Positions 1 to 11,297 of a stretch of DNA of 64,000 nt are shown here, piece after piece (position 1 is the first letter of the stretch; each line of letters opens with the position of its first letter). The stretch comes from Sarcocystis neurona (taxonomy: Eukaryota; Apicomplexa; Conoidasida; Eucoccidiorida; Sarcocystidae). The notes beneath the pieces are model-generated. The model worked only from the letters and a program-made list of their open reading frames with translations. It did no database searches and was not told the origin of the DNA. The translations under genes were made by a program, and so were the position numbers. The stretch is from contig KL647288.1 in assembly GCA_000727475.1 (NCBI GenBank), positions 4,087,604 through 4,151,603 of the forward strand, given 5' to 3'.

Positions 1-575
1 GTATCGGCCACAGGAAGCCTTGGTGCGCCTGAGAAATGTATACAGACACCCACACAACGGACCTGCACACGGATATACATACATATCGATATATATATAT
101 ATATAGAGAGAGAGATATATATATATATATACCGTCACACATGCAAAGCAGCGTGTCTCGCCTACTGCGTGACACATTGGGCACCACCTACACATACATA
201 CACGTATACATATATACGCACAGCTGTCTATAAGCAGGTGTCTATACATGCATATATTTATATATATATATATATGTACACACACACAGACACATACGTC
301 TATACACAATGTGCGTACGTGTGTATGTATATACGTACTATATACACGTGTCCATACCTGCGTACGAGGTACATGCAAGACCAGGGGTGTACGTGTACGG
401 AGTACTGCGGGCACCAAGCAGTTACAGCAAGAAGAAAACGGTACACAAAGCGGTGCTGCGGTGGATTCTCTCTCTCCGTATATACGTACGTATCGCTTGC
501 AACGTATACATACAGGCATACACGTACCCGGCGCTACGGATGAAAATATATATTATGGACGGAAAGATAACGCAC
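1..575. repeat. Microsatellite-rich left edge, inside a succinyl-CoA synthetase alpha intron
   Basis: TA, TACA and CA dinucleotide and tetranucleotide runs from about 36 to 560. Open frames here are only such repeats read as Y/I/H/T. The first 30 bases, read on the minus strand, follow a CTCAG acceptor-like site, but their translation does not match the next part of succinyl-CoA synthetase, so no exon is called. Confidence 0.7.
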
Positions 576-710
576 CTCCGATACTGTCCTAAAGACGGGC
601 AGAGAAAACTCGCCGCTGCTGCTCTTCCACGTCGTCCCGCCTTTCGTGGGATGCACGCCTCCAACAAATTTGGTCCCGTACTGCAGGCACTGGTCAGTGT
701 GGAAAGAGCC
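576..710 (-). CDS. Succinyl-CoA synthetase alpha, exon 3
   Basis: 45 codons beginning [18 protein letters not shown] and ending LPVFRTVSE. The acceptor is GCTGAAG at the end of a T/CTG-rich intron, the donor GAG|GTGCGT. It continues the family pattern GxFHxxxxxxYGTKxVGG directly from GKQ of exon 2. The expected next segment (ATASVIYVPPPFA-like) was not found in 1-575. Confidence 0.85.
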
Positions 711-3700
711 CTTCAGCAATAAAAAAACAGCAGCAGCACACGCAGCAGCGACAGCAGCAATAAGTGTGCGAGGCAGCACCAGTAGTATACGCGCCGCAAC
801 AAGAGCAGCAGACGCAACCACACCGGCAAAATACAGAGAGAGTAGCAGCACCAGCAGCAGTTGCAGACGAAGCGGCAGACGCAGCAGTAGGGAAGACGGG
901 TGGCGAGACGAGGAGCGAAAACAGCAGCAGAGGCGCGACAGCAACTGCAGCCTCCGCAGGCAAACATGCAGCAGCAGCACATGCAGCAGAGGCACCCGCA
1001 GCACGAGAGCGACCGAACGTCGGGGCCCTGTCAGCAGAACCAACGGGCAGCAGTGGGTAACGCAGCAGAAGCAGCAGCGGGTAACGCGGCAGATGTAGCA
1101 GCGGGTAACGCGGCAGAAGCAGCAGTAGCTAACGCAGCAGAAGCAGCAGTAGCTGACGCAGCAGTACCAACAGCAGCGTATGAAGATATAGCACCGAGGG
1201 CAGCGGTTGTTGATGCAATAGCAGCAGCAGTAGCAGACGCAGTCGTAGCAATTGCAGCGGGAGCCCCGTACGAAGCAGCAACACGGATGCGGCAGATAAG
1301 CAGCACCACACGCGTCAGTAGCATACGCCGCACAAGCGTCCGCAGCACCTGCCGGAGCCGCTGCACCAGCAGCACCAGCATGGGCGGCACTACGGTCAAC
1401 AGGAGCAGTGCCAGCAGCAGCAGCAGATCATCCAACACACCACTCCGCAGCATTGGTACATGCGGACAGCGGTCAGCAGCACGAGCAAGAGTCTGCGAAG
1501 ACAAAAAAGGATAATGCAGCGAATCGACACTTGCGGTGGAAGCGGCAGAGAGGCAGCTAGTCGGAGGGACGAAGGCACCACGCGAAATTTCGAGAGGAAG
1601 GCCGCCGTCCTGCGGCGTGAAGCGAACAGCATCGCGCGCAGTGACAGTCCCACAGCAACAGCAGAGGGGGCAGACGTTGCTTTTCAGCGCAGGGAGCAGC
1701 AACTGGAGCAGCAGCAACAGCAGTGACGCGGGAGCAGCGGCGGGAGAAACGCCAGCAGCAGTCGGAAACGAATTAACGGCAGCAGAACAAGCAGCAAGAA
1801 CACAAGAGGACCAAAACCACTCCAAGCAGCAGCAGCGCAGGCAGCCACAACAGCAGGGCGACAGCAAAATCACAAGCACCAAGTGAGCACCAGCACGAGG
1901 AACGTAGCCATCTGTGCTGCCTCTGTCGCTGCTAGTTCTCTCTCTATACATACAAATGTACTGGAGGACAGTACGTACGCATATACACGTGTACGTCTGT
2001 ATATTGCGAGGTATACTCATCCGTGTTAGACGCATTTGTAGCGTTTTAGAGAGTTCCTTAGGTCTGTGGCCTACTTTTCAAGTACAACCACCACAGCTGA
2101 CTTCACCCGAGAGATCCACGGTCAACGTACACTGTACAATTTTGTATTGGAAATACAAAATTTCTTTAACAAATGCAGAGAAAGAGACAACTACGTCTGT
2201 TACGGACGTCTGCAAGAAAGAGAGAGAGACGCATACCTACAGAGAGTCTACCCAAATATCCAGACGGTATACATATATAGATACATATATAGAGAGAAAG
2301 ATTCGGACTTCTCCTACGCACGTGGATGTATGCGCCTTTATAGAACGAAACTGCGCTCCTCTGTGTGCGTCACTACGTCTCTTGACAGTGCCGCAACACA
2401 GAAAGAGACACCCGTTTCTGATGACTGTCAAAAATCTGCGCAGACACGGTCCTACATCTACATACGTCGCACAACTACACATATATATATGCGGGTCTTG
2501 TATATCTACATACACAGAGCAACTATATATATATATGTAGGGACGTCTTGTAAATTCGAATGTGTGTACGGCTTTTTTTATGGACACCTGCATCCACGAA
2601 GAATCACAAAAACTCTTCTACCTACGCAGACGATGTGCCCAAAGAGACCCACCACACCTCATCTTCGCCGTACATCAGTACGTACATATATAGAATGTAC
2701 TTACATACTATCACGACAACTGCTGTATATATATATATATATATATGCGTGCGCATGTGTATTCTGTCCAAACAGACTTGCGTACACGGGGCGTCAAGTG
2801 GTCACCTCCGTTTCCACATCTTTCCACAGTTCACTCTGTCTGATGTATTGAGTCACACACGGCAAATGCGAACATCAAAGTCACTCTCCCTACCGAACAT
2901 ACGTATTGATATGTATATCTGTGTGTGCCTGCGTCGTCCACACATGTAGGGACCTACACACCTCCTATGCACATACGTACGTGCATAGAATTATTTACGT
3001 GAAAACACCTACAGAGGTATACGTATAGAATTATTGACGTGAACATACATACACGAACACAGACACACATATAAATTCACTTGCGTGGAAACACGTATGT
3101 ATGTATATATGTGCATAGAGTTATTTACGTGAAAATACATACGTAGGAACACACGTATATAGAGTTGTTTACGTGAAGACACACACACGTATATATTAAG
3201 TGAAAACACATATAAAGAAGTATATATTATTTACGTATAAAGATATATATATATATTATTTACGTGAAACACATATGTAGGGATACTTGTAGTATGTCTG
3301 CGTACGTATAGACACAGACGGACTGCACCTGCTTGCCAGTGAGGCCTTGACAAATGACGGTGGTGGACTTGTCGACAAACACGCGCGCCGTAGAGGACCA
3401 CCGCTGCAGCAGAACAACAGGAATTCCTCCGGGCGGAGCAGGGATGATAATTACTTCGGCGTACAGCTGTTCACCCGTGTACACCGAGTTCAACAAATTT
3501 CGATGGCCAGGCACCATGTATGACCCACAAAGACACATACGATAAAAAGAAAAGGTGAAGGAAGTACTCGGGTCGTTTATCGCCTTCTCAAACGACTGTC
3601 TCGTTGCTTTACGTAAACCAAAGAATCCAAAGGGACAGCGCACTTACGAAAAAAGTGCGTGCCTGTACACGCAGACATGCGTATAGACCACTCGTGTGCG

Positions 3701-5811
3701 TGAGTGCGCAGCAGCAGCACCGGACAGCCAAAGGGATGCAGGAGGAAGAGACCAGCAGAAGGGGCATCAGTAGAAAGACTCTCCCTCCCAGCAGCACAAC
3801 AACCGCCGCCCAGGGCAGGACGGCGTGACGCAGCAGTTAGAGGCGCAGCAGCAGCAGTAGCAAAGCCTCAGCAGCAACAACCGCCATACAGCTGCGAGAA
3901 AAGAAGAAGAGCGGCACGAGAGACGACCCTGCAACAACAGCGACGTACAACTGCAGCAGTAGTAGTGCAGCGACAGCAGCAGACGCAGTCCTGCAGCTCC
4001 TGCAAACGCAGCAAGAGCACTACTGCAGGCGGAACGGGAGAATAGAGCGGCACCGGCAGCACGGCTCGAGAATCGGCAGCAGCAGCCATACGCCGCAGTG
4101 GCGGGAGCACTGGAGGCTGAGCACCAGCAGTCGAAGTGCAATAGCCGCAGTCGAAACAGGGGAAGCCTAGCATGCCACCGTGTCTACAAAATAAGAGCCA
4201 GCGCCTTCCTTAACAGCAGCACCGGCGGAAACAGCAGCAGCTGCAGCAGCAGCGCGAGACGTGAAGAAACGTAGGTAGACATTAGAGAAGTGACCAGAGG
4301 GAGGAACGAAAAAGACGAAGAAAAGTTTCCACAACCTTCCTTCTTTCACAAGGGCTAAACGATGTTGTCTGTAGAGAGTAAGCGACGCTGTCCATAGAGA
4401 GTAAGCGACGCTGTCTATAGAGAGTAAGCGGCGCTGTCTATACAGAGTAGAAGACGCTGTCTATAGAGAGTAAACGACGCTGTCTATAGAGAGTAAGCGA
4501 CGCTGTCTATAGAGGGAAGAAGCGGTACAAAACGGTGCGTATTCGCAGAGAGAAATATTTGACCCGCCCGCCGTTACCGTTGCCCCACGTGCATGGCGCT
4601 GACACACGCACGATGAGAAGGCGGACCAGATGCACACGCATGCGGGTGCGAAGACAGATACATTCCTACGTGTATCTACACATATGCACTAGGACAGGAA
4701 CACATATTTCTATACGTGTACACACGCAGTCTTGCGCGTGTAGTGATATGTGTATAGACAGATACGTACTCGATTAAGGGCCTGTACACACAGGTACGTG
4801 TACACAAATGTATGCACGTGTATATCAAGATACGCAAACATATACAGGAGCGCGAAGAACAACGCACACACATATACATACCATGTACCTAGACGAAGCG
4901 ACGCCTGTGCAAGTATGAACAATGTTCGCGGTGTCACTGCGCCGCAGAAAACGTCTGCTGCATGGCGACGCAGCAGTCAGAGAAATGCCAGCTGCTTTTC
5001 CACACAAAGCAGCGGCAGCGTCACATCTACAGATGTATCTGAGTGGCTAGGGGTGTGTGCGCATACACAAGCACAGGTTCACGCGTGTTCCAAATGTCTA
5101 TTTACGCACAAGGATATGTGTGTAATATACGCACACATGCAAGAAGAGTTGCAACAGAGGCGTGCGTAGCAAGGCGGCACGGCCACAGCCACCGTGTTCG
5201 CCAGAGCAGCAAAAGGAGCAGCACATTACCACACGCAGCACCCTACAACGCCACAAGCACTACCTCTGCTGCGGAGCGTGTCCGGCAGACGAGACGGGTA
5301 CGTCGGACACACTACGAACAGCTTGGTCAGCGTCGGAGCCGCGAGCTCGCCAGTGTAGTGTGAATTCGGAATGGAACGGCAGCGCAACGATGCACAGATA
5401 TAGTCGCTCCGTTCTTGAATCTATACGAGCAACACGCGTGCTTGCACTCCCCGCTACACGTAGATTCTTAAGCTAGCACGCCAGCGTCAGCCCCCTCTAT
5501 AGGTATAACGCGTGAAGAGCTGGTGTGCGGCATATCTGCATTAGATACGTACTCTGGCTGGTTGATAGCGGATACGTGAATATCACTATTGATCAGTCAC
5601 TGCACTATATGTTTATCAAAGTTGCCCAAAATTCATACGCGTATAGGCCGTCTCGTCGGTGAAGCGCAGCGTATGTGCAGGAGTACGAAGTACAGGGAGT
5701 GCATACTTGCTGTGAATGCTTGGGCGAAGCCCGATGAAGGCCGCCTTGCGGGAAAGCGTTGCTGACGCCACGGCGTGCAGCCGAGAGAGTCGCCGCTGCA
5801 AGACCCTTCAT
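576..5811 (-). CDS. Succinyl-CoA synthetase (ligase) alpha subunit, mitochondrial; 5' part, three exons, continues off the left edge
   Basis: TCA-cycle enzyme subunit that binds CoA and carries the phospho-histidine during interconversion of succinyl-CoA and succinate in the mitochondrial matrix. Three minus-strand exons join in phase 0: 5811-5707, 3403-3329 and 710-576 (35+25+45 codons). Exon 1 starts [20 protein letters not shown] and is rich in R, A and S with no acidic residues, as expected for a transit peptide. Exons 2-3 read [18 protein letters not shown], then [18 protein letters not shown] and LPVFRTVSE. These match the family landmarks ICQGxTGKQGxFHxxxxxxYGTKxVGG...KGG...LPVFxTV at the CoA-binding N-terminus. 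Donors are GTATGC, GTGCAG and GTGCGT; the exon 2 acceptor is a strong CTGCTGCAG. Between KGGTTW and LPVF there are about six more residues (KSSSGE) than usual. The phospho-His region and C-terminus lie outside the window. Family call is firm; exact exon ends are inferred. Confidence 0.86.
715..1870. repeat. CAG/GCA triplet tract in succinyl-CoA synthetase intron 2 (CUG in the transcript)
   Basis: About 1.15 kb of imperfect CAG/GCA triplets on the plus strand, read as A-, Q- or S-rich ORFs on plus and L/C-rich ORFs on minus. It begins five bases from the exon 3 acceptor of the minus-strand gene, so in the transcript it is a CUG-rich tract at the extreme 3' end of the intron. The long ORFs (up to 334 codons on minus) are treated as repeat artefacts. 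Confidence 0.75.
2260..3290. repeat. Microsatellites and a degenerate minisatellite in succinyl-CoA synthetase intron 2
   Basis: TA/TACA runs at about 2260-2780, then from about 2960 to 3275 an imperfect tandem array in which a core like GAATTATTTACGTGAAAACA recurs every 30-50 bases, interleaved with ACGTATA. No coding signal recognised. Confidence 0.6.
3329..3403 (-). CDS. Succinyl-CoA synthetase alpha, exon 2
   Basis: 25 codons from RWSSTARVF to [11 protein letters not shown]. The acceptor is the end of a pyrimidine/CTG run (GTTCTGCTGCAG) and the donor is CAG|GTGCAG. The ICQGxTGKQ motif is the start of the CoA-binding Rossmann fold. The frame stays open upstream of the acceptor for about 240 nt, but that extension matches nothing and breaks the join to the transit peptide. 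Confidence 0.85.
3700..4260. repeat. CAG/GCA triplet tract in succinyl-CoA synthetase intron 1 (CUG in the transcript)
   Basis: Imperfect CAG/GCA triplets on plus, lying toward the 3' end of intron 1 (3404-5706) of the minus-strand gene. Open frames through it on both strands are low-complexity and are not called as genes. Confidence 0.7.
4366..4514. repeat. 23-bp tandem repeat, about six to seven copies
   Basis: A unit like AGAGTAAGCGACGCTGTCTA (23 bp in full) recurs with a few substitutions, such as GGCGCTG for GACGCTG. It lies in intron 1 of the succinyl-CoA synthetase gene, just past the triplet tract. Confidence 0.85.
4515..5706. other. Remainder of succinyl-CoA synthetase intron 1
   Basis: CA/TA microsatellite at about 4660-4900, then about 800 bases of mixed sequence with open frames near 4920-5480 on plus. 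None has a recognisable domain, and they lie antisense inside an intron, so they are not called. Confidence 0.5.
5707..5811 (-). CDS. Succinyl-CoA synthetase alpha, exon 1 (start codon and transit peptide)
   Basis: ATG at 5811-5809 opens 35 codons that end in CAA followed by donor GTATGC (phase 0). The peptide has about five basic residues, no D or E, and alternating A/L/S/R: a mitochondrial presequence. Joined to exon 2 it gives [11 protein letters not shown], which supplies the usual processing-site arginines just before the mature domain. Confidence 0.75.
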
Positions 5812-7119
5812 TGTCCGGAATGCAGAGGAGGTTCGGAGCAAAAAGAGGGGCGGAGGCAGGGAGCAAAGGAGAGAGGGAAAAAGCAAAGTGAAAACGAGAG
5901 ACGACCAGGGAAAATGAACACTGCGAGGAACAGGAAGAAACGAAATACAAAGAGGAATGGGAAGGACACCTAGAAAGGTGCCTCCAACCGAAGAAGGCGA
6001 TGGACGAGTTTCGGGGTGGGCACTTGTGCTAACGTGGGCATGCACGCTAAAGGCGATTAGATACGGAAGCAGTACACATTCAGAAATACGACTTGCGAAA
6101 CGTCAATGAAACAGATTTTATAAAAACAGCGACGATTCCCGGGCACAACTTTGAAGTGGCAGACGAATAAACAATACGACATGAAGATCGAAAAGCGCTT
6201 GAGGGCAGAACACCAAATACAGAAGTGAAAGAACTCTTCCACGCGAGAGCGTGGACTGAAGAGACGACAACAATCAAGTATAACTCATTGTAAACTGACA
6301 ACACATGAGACAGAAAATACACTGAAAACAACTGCACTGTATGGAAGTGGCTCCGAAATTCCTTCTTTTAACTGGCTGAGACATGTAGCATCTGCAAGGC
6401 TTGCGCGACACCATCCGCTTGCTCGCATGCCAGGCACGTAACAGGATCTCCCGCGGAAGGAAAAGAGTATCAGACATCCACCATAGTCTTTCTTCCACTT
6501 CTACCGAGTACAAATACGGACAGCTGGAGCAGGAGTACAAGCAGGGAATTGGAAGTATACAGAGGAGTGTAAGGGGTGTTCGAAATCTCTTATGTATCTC
6601 TCGTGGATCGTGGATCGCCTCTGCCAGCACTGCAAGCGGCCGGGGACGAAACCCGAGGCGACCAGAAAAAGCAGCAACTCGATTTATTCCCACCTTTTTG
6701 CACTTTTTGTATGACAGAGGTCGTCTCAGCGAAGGGAGAGTAAAGTGTACAGAGGCAGCAGAGGGGGAGTAAAGTATACAGGGGTGTTCTCCTTTTGAAC
6801 TGCAACCACAAAACGGTAATTTCCTCATGTGTTCCTCTGCGGTGTCATTTGGTAGTGGAAGGGAGGCAGGTAAAGAGATGTGCGCCCAAATATCGAGAGT
6901 GTTCTTCTTTTTTAGGGGAGCTTTGTTAGTGAACAAGCAGCTTTAACGCAGTAGCTGGGTAGCTGAATGAGTTTGCGCACAGCCTCATTGATCTACAGTT
7001 TGCCATACTGAGGGAGAACAGGATCTGCAGGTGGCTAGAACCGCAGGGGAAATAAAAGAATTACGAGCTGCGAGACGCCAGACGAGAAACTGGTGCACGA
7101 GGCGCGGCCAGGGGAGCAG
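5812..7119. other. Upstream region of the succinyl-CoA synthetase gene; nothing firm
   Basis: 5830-5970 is purine-rich on plus (GAGGAGG/AAAGAG). A possible plus-strand terminal exon ends at TAA 6168-6170, reading EAVHIQKYDLRNVNETDF and closing in EVADE. It has plausible composition but no recognised family and no upstream partner exon. 6274-6936 is open on minus for 220 codons without any domain. Confidence 0.35.
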
Positions 7120-7450
7120 AAATAACGACAGCAACAACAGGAAAATCAAGAGAAACAGCCACAGCAGAATCACCAGACATCAGCAAATACAGAAACCGGA
7201 CAAGATGTCAGTTGTAGCTGGAGCAGGCTTGGCAGCATAGAGCTCCCTCGAGCAACGTTGTCAGCAGCACAACTCAACCAACGGCAAATGAATCAGTTTC
7301 AGAAACGGGTAGCTCAAATTGACCCTCGGTGTACGATGTAAAATATGTCTGCGCATAGGAAGATCAGTTCCTAACAGAGCAGCCATACTATGCAGCTTTT
7401 CAAGAACAGATCCAACAGCCGCAAAGCCCTAAATGTCTACAATCGAATTA
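7120..7450 (+). other. Gln-rich coding-like segment, possibly upstream exons of the next gene
   Basis: Plus-strand text such as RQQQQENQEKQPQQ, then LSAAQLNQRQMNQFQKR, then EDQFLTEQPYYAAFQEQIQQ. The last two pieces lie in different frames and would join through a 50-nt GTAGCT...GCATAG intron. Composition suggests coding DNA or a decayed copy. Exon limits are not established. Confidence 0.3.
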
Positions 7451-7540
7451 GGTATAGCCTTCCAGCAAGGACACTGTCGTGCAATAGCTCATCAGCGTCA
7501 TTGACACGTAGGGACCAACAGACGTGTATCAGCAACGGAA

Positions 7541-9241
7541 ATGGCATTGCCGACAAGTAGTAATATCTGCGAGGAAGAACAGCTCCCAACAGAAGAACTG
7601 AAGTCTACAGAAGAAGCATTAGATCTGCCAGCAAAACAATTAGAGCCATTACCAAGAGACGAAGTTGGAGCCCTACAAAAAACTTGTAAGTGTGCTGCTT
7701 CAACATGCGGAGGTGGCTCTGCGGAAGAGTCCCTGGCGCCGTCGATGCCACAGGATGTAGCCTACAGATAACAGATGGCCACTCCACTATACCTGCATGA
7801 TACACATGTGTACCTATATCTGTACACGAATGGGAACCTACATTTCCACATATATCCGACTAGACAGCCACTTTACAAACAGGTACGACGTATGTGTACA
7901 TGAATACGTATACACACACTGGTTTACACCTTCACGTGCGAATGTGAACCCATCCCGTGCAACTACGTGAGACGACGGACAGCGTCTCTCCCATTTGCAT
8001 TAGCCAAGTGAAATTCTGGCAAGTACGGTCCACGGATCCGTGTTGTTCACTTGTGACGTCTCTTCCTATGGTAGACATATGCGGATGATTCAGAGATTAA
8101 GTGTGAACTTCCTGCTGGTGCAGGCATGTGTGACAAAAAGATTCTGTCCCTTGCTCGCGATGTTGGGCACGGTAAAACGTCCCTTTCTAGCACTTAGTGA
8201 ATGCGAACATGATTATCGCTTGAATCCTTCGCTCCAAGCACAGTTTTCTTTACTTTTGCTTCCAGGACGGCCGAAACTCTGGCGTCCTGCTGCAAGGACA
8301 GACTAGCACGACTTCCCGTGGTGAAGAAGGCACCTGTGTCACACACTGGAGCTGCGTGTAATCTGATGCTAAGCTCGAAGCCAGGTGTAATCATCGTTAA
8401 AAGCGTACAAATAGTATACCTGTGTGTAATATTTCTAGTATTTTGCAAATGTTAACCCACATACGTAAAAATAGAAATGTAAGAACATACGCCTGTGTGT
8501 GTCTTGACGTGCTCCGCGCCTTTATTGTGTCGCCGTCTGTTCCTCTTTGCACCCTACCGACAAGCGTATTCACACACACGGATATGTGCGTGTGTATTGA
8601 AAATTTTACACTAAATTAGTAGAAATTATCTTCTGCTGCAGTTTATTCTCCTGTGGCGCACTCTGTGCCGGGTGGCGGAAGAGGCTTGTCAACGGAGCTG
8701 GAATAAGCAACACTTTTCCTTTAAATGGAAACCAGCAGGTAATACTCGCGCAGGCACTACGACACGGACACCCTCTTTGTACACTATCACGGAAAGTACA
8801 GGTGAGTACTGACTGATAGTATCCTGGTGGGCCGTCATGTTATCTAGTTCGTTCCAAGACTACTCTGGCCGATTCCCGCATAGAAGGGGACCGGAATAAC
8901 CACCGAATAACTCTGACATATCTCCCGGACACCGCTGTGCCAGGTGAACCTACTTACATCAGTGCTGATCTCTCTGTTTATGCGCACTGCCACACAAGAG
9001 AATATTCACTCTGTAAATCCCTTCCTACTCCCTATTCAGTTGCTTGCCTGTGTCGCTGCGTGAGAGGAGATCTCTGAGTGTTTCCGGTAACGGTAGCAGG
9101 AACACTGGACAGCCCAAACGTGCACGCTACGCTGTAATTTACACACAGACTACACACTGCGAAATTCTGAACATATACGCGTTCGGCGATGGTATTAATA
9201 CGAATATGTCGTCACCTATAATACACATAAATAAGCAGTGA
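7541..9241 (+). CDS. Multi-exon gene of unknown function, C-terminal part
   Basis: Not recognised. Proposed exons: up to 7685, then 8124-8171, 8244-8413, 8642-8801, 8884-9059 and 9149-9241 (stop TGA). All junction phases close (1,1,0,1,0). Best-supported sites: donor T|GTAAGT at 7686; acceptor CTTCTGCTGCAG before 8642; donor CAG|GTGAGT after 8801; acceptor CCCGCATAG before 8884; donor TGC|GTGAGA after 9059. Introns are 438, 72, 228, 82 and 89 nt, far shorter than those of the neighbours. The predicted chain begins Glu/Pro/Leu-rich (EEEQLPTEELKSTEEALDLP), becomes Cys-rich (ASCCKDR; YAHCHTREYSLCKS; VACLCRC) and ends SSPIIHINKQ. No domain, signal peptide or membrane helix is evident. The 5' end is unknown. 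The sequence is unbiased enough that some exons could be chance; the 8642-9059 pair is the strongest. Confidence 0.4.
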
Positions 9242-10217
9242 TGCTTGTGGATATATTTAAGCTTCCTACGAAGGGAAATGGAAAGTACACGTAAGGCTGC
9301 TTTGCGGATTTGCAGAACATGCCGGTCACACCGGCCGTAAAGAATGCGGTGAGGAAGAGTAACAAGTTCAAAGCCTCACACCCGTCGCACACATAGGGGG
9401 TATACACACACACTCACGATACTCACGTCTATTGTGAAGCTACGGTAGATGGGTGTGCACACAGGCGTGTTCTTAAAAAAATGTCACTACACGTACGCAT
9501 GCATACGCGTATACGCAGGAGTGCCACGTCTACAAAAGTGTTCATATGATAGCGCACGTCTGCCTAGAGTACACACCTATGTAGGCTCTCATACGTACAT
9601 ATGCATATATGTATACATGAATGCACCGGGAGACGACTGTCGTACATACATATACATGTATACACACATTTATGCATACACACATAGATACATGCATAAA
9701 TACATACAAATATATACATAAGAATACACATTATAGATGCATGCACACATACATACACACAGACACAAAAAACTGATACATAGATATACTTATGCATTTG
9801 AGAGACGCCTGTCGTACTTCGTAAATTTCCACGCCAGAAGGAATGGAAAGAACAGCTCCTTATCCTCATCACTGTCAGCTCTAAGAAACAAACAAAGTTT
9901 TTTCAGGTGACCCGGTACGCTTCCTTCCGTGTTTCCGTGTTGTGCTGTTTCCTGCGGACGTTCAGCTGTGAGGTCCACTCTTGTAGGTACCACCCCTATG
10001 GTGGTGCACTGCGCACATTTGTAAAATCTTTTGTTTCTGCTCGACTTCCTCTTCTGGAAGTTCCGGCCGTTCCCTAGGGTTCCGCACACCACTAGGCAGA
10101 CGGCCTCTTTTGCGGGCGGTACGTACACCCGACACTGATGACCACGCGCGACCCGCGGTTGAGATTCTCATCTGCTTTTCGCAGACCTTCCCTAGTTTAC
10201 GGAGTGAGGATGTTTTC
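9242..10217. other. Intergenic: microsatellite and one minus-strand open frame
   Basis: 9580-9790 is a TACA/CA microsatellite. 10128-9790 on minus is a 112-codon frame with mixed, non-repetitive composition (FYKCAQCTTIGVVP...; RADSDEDKELFFPF), which could be an exon of the minus-strand fragment above it. A second overlapping minus frame (10300-9962) is equally open, so neither is called. Confidence 0.3.
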
Positions 10218-10705
10218 TTAGTAGGGTCGAACACTAGAGGTTTGTCTCCCCTTTCTGCAGGCGGTCCACAGCTCGTCGTCTGGTGGGAATGCACTGACAT
10301 AAGAACTCGTCACCATGCCTCTTGAGAATGCTCCGCTCGCGATCACGGCCGACCACCAGCATGTGGACACCTCAGGCGCTGGACTCGGGCAGGGACTGTC
10401 ACAGGGATACCCGATAATGTCTTTGTTTTCTTTTACGCTAACACATATAACTACGCTTCTTTCTGTCCTGAAATTTGGAAGGAACTATTTCGTGGAAGCC
10501 GCTTCGCGTCGCCTTTCATGTTGATCCCTTCTGTATCGATGCGGCTCACCCAGTCTGCGTGCATGAGTGCAGTGTGCAGTATCCGGTCACCAACAACCGC
10601 CGCAGAAAACAGAGCAGATCTGCATATCTTCTGCATTTCTCCGTCACATATTTTGGTTGATGTGCTGCATCCAAGTGAAGAATTCGTGTCTTCCTTCCCT
10701 CTTTT
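10218..10705 (-). CDS. Possible two-exon gene fragment, function unknown
   Basis: Proposed minus-strand exons 10705-10550 and 10467-10218 with an 82-nt intron (TGG|GTGAGC ... TTCCAAATTTCAG|G) in matching phase 2, ending at TAA 10220-10218. The peptide includes ILHLDAAHQPKYVTEKCRRY, then VKENKDIIGYPCDSPCPSP and FPPDDELWTACRKG. No family recognised. Intron size matches the other small introns in this window. A plus-strand frame beginning with a good ATG at 10315 overlaps the second exon and cannot be excluded as the real signal. Confidence 0.28.
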
Positions 10706-10963
10706 CTGTTAACACGCACCATCCCGCGTGCTGATCGCGTGAACACGGGCGTGTAGAGTTGTCCACAGGTGCAGTGTGCGTATGTACACATGCGCACTCA
10801 TACAAATTCAGATAAATAAATGGTGCGCGACGGCTTCCTTCCACACTTTTCTGCCCACTTCGTGTGATATAAAATCCTACCATGGACAACTCATTCTGCA
10901 CAGTAGGTCCAAGTCCAACGCGAGTGCTTCCTTCCAAGCAACGCCAGAGATAACATACTTAAA

Positions 10964-11297
10964 ATGGAGCTCGGATCCAACAAAAGGGTCACGGCCGGAA
11001 GGCCTGCAAGTCAGATCCCCAATGTAAAACACACAGACGCCGCTGGTCCGTACTCTCCTGCTGAACAACTTTTTCACCCTGCACAGGTTCTTGATGACGC
11101 GGTGGGGAACGACTGCGCAACAATGGGGAGACCAACTTCCGCAGACGCAGCGTACCGCCTCGAAGAGGGCATTTCTCTCTTCCCCAATGAAGTAGGGCTA
11201 CGTGGATCATACGATTTGAAGAAAAGTTTTCTACAGCACTCCTCCACAAGCGATGACGTACTGCCTGGAGTGGACGTCGGGTTTAAAAATCTCACGA
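10964..11297 (+). CDS. ABCG exon 1 (start codon, N-terminal region)
   Basis: 111 codons plus one base. Starts [16 protein letters not shown] and ends DVGFKNLT before donor A|GTAAGG. The closing GFKNLT fits the beta-strand (FxNL) that opens ABCG nucleotide-binding domains. In-frame TAG lies about 60 bases upstream, so this ATG is the first available unless a further 5' exon exists. Confidence 0.75.

Noticed and set aside
1031..2035. 334-codon minus ORF and overlapping plus Ala/Gln-rich ORFs
   Set aside because: Triplet repeat read in several frames at once; lies inside the intron that separates two in-phase succinyl-CoA synthetase exons.
3404..3643. Longer first exon for succinyl-CoA synthetase, resembling an extracellular (ZP-like) segment
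   Set aside because: A strong CTGCTGCAG acceptor at 3404 joins in phase to a transit-peptide exon at 5707-5811; the upstream frame is open only by chance.
8124..8200. ARDVGHGKTSL resembling a GTP-binding P-loop
   Set aside because: Spacing is wrong (no G five residues before GK), and the text crosses a likely GTAAAA donor and hits a stop soon after.
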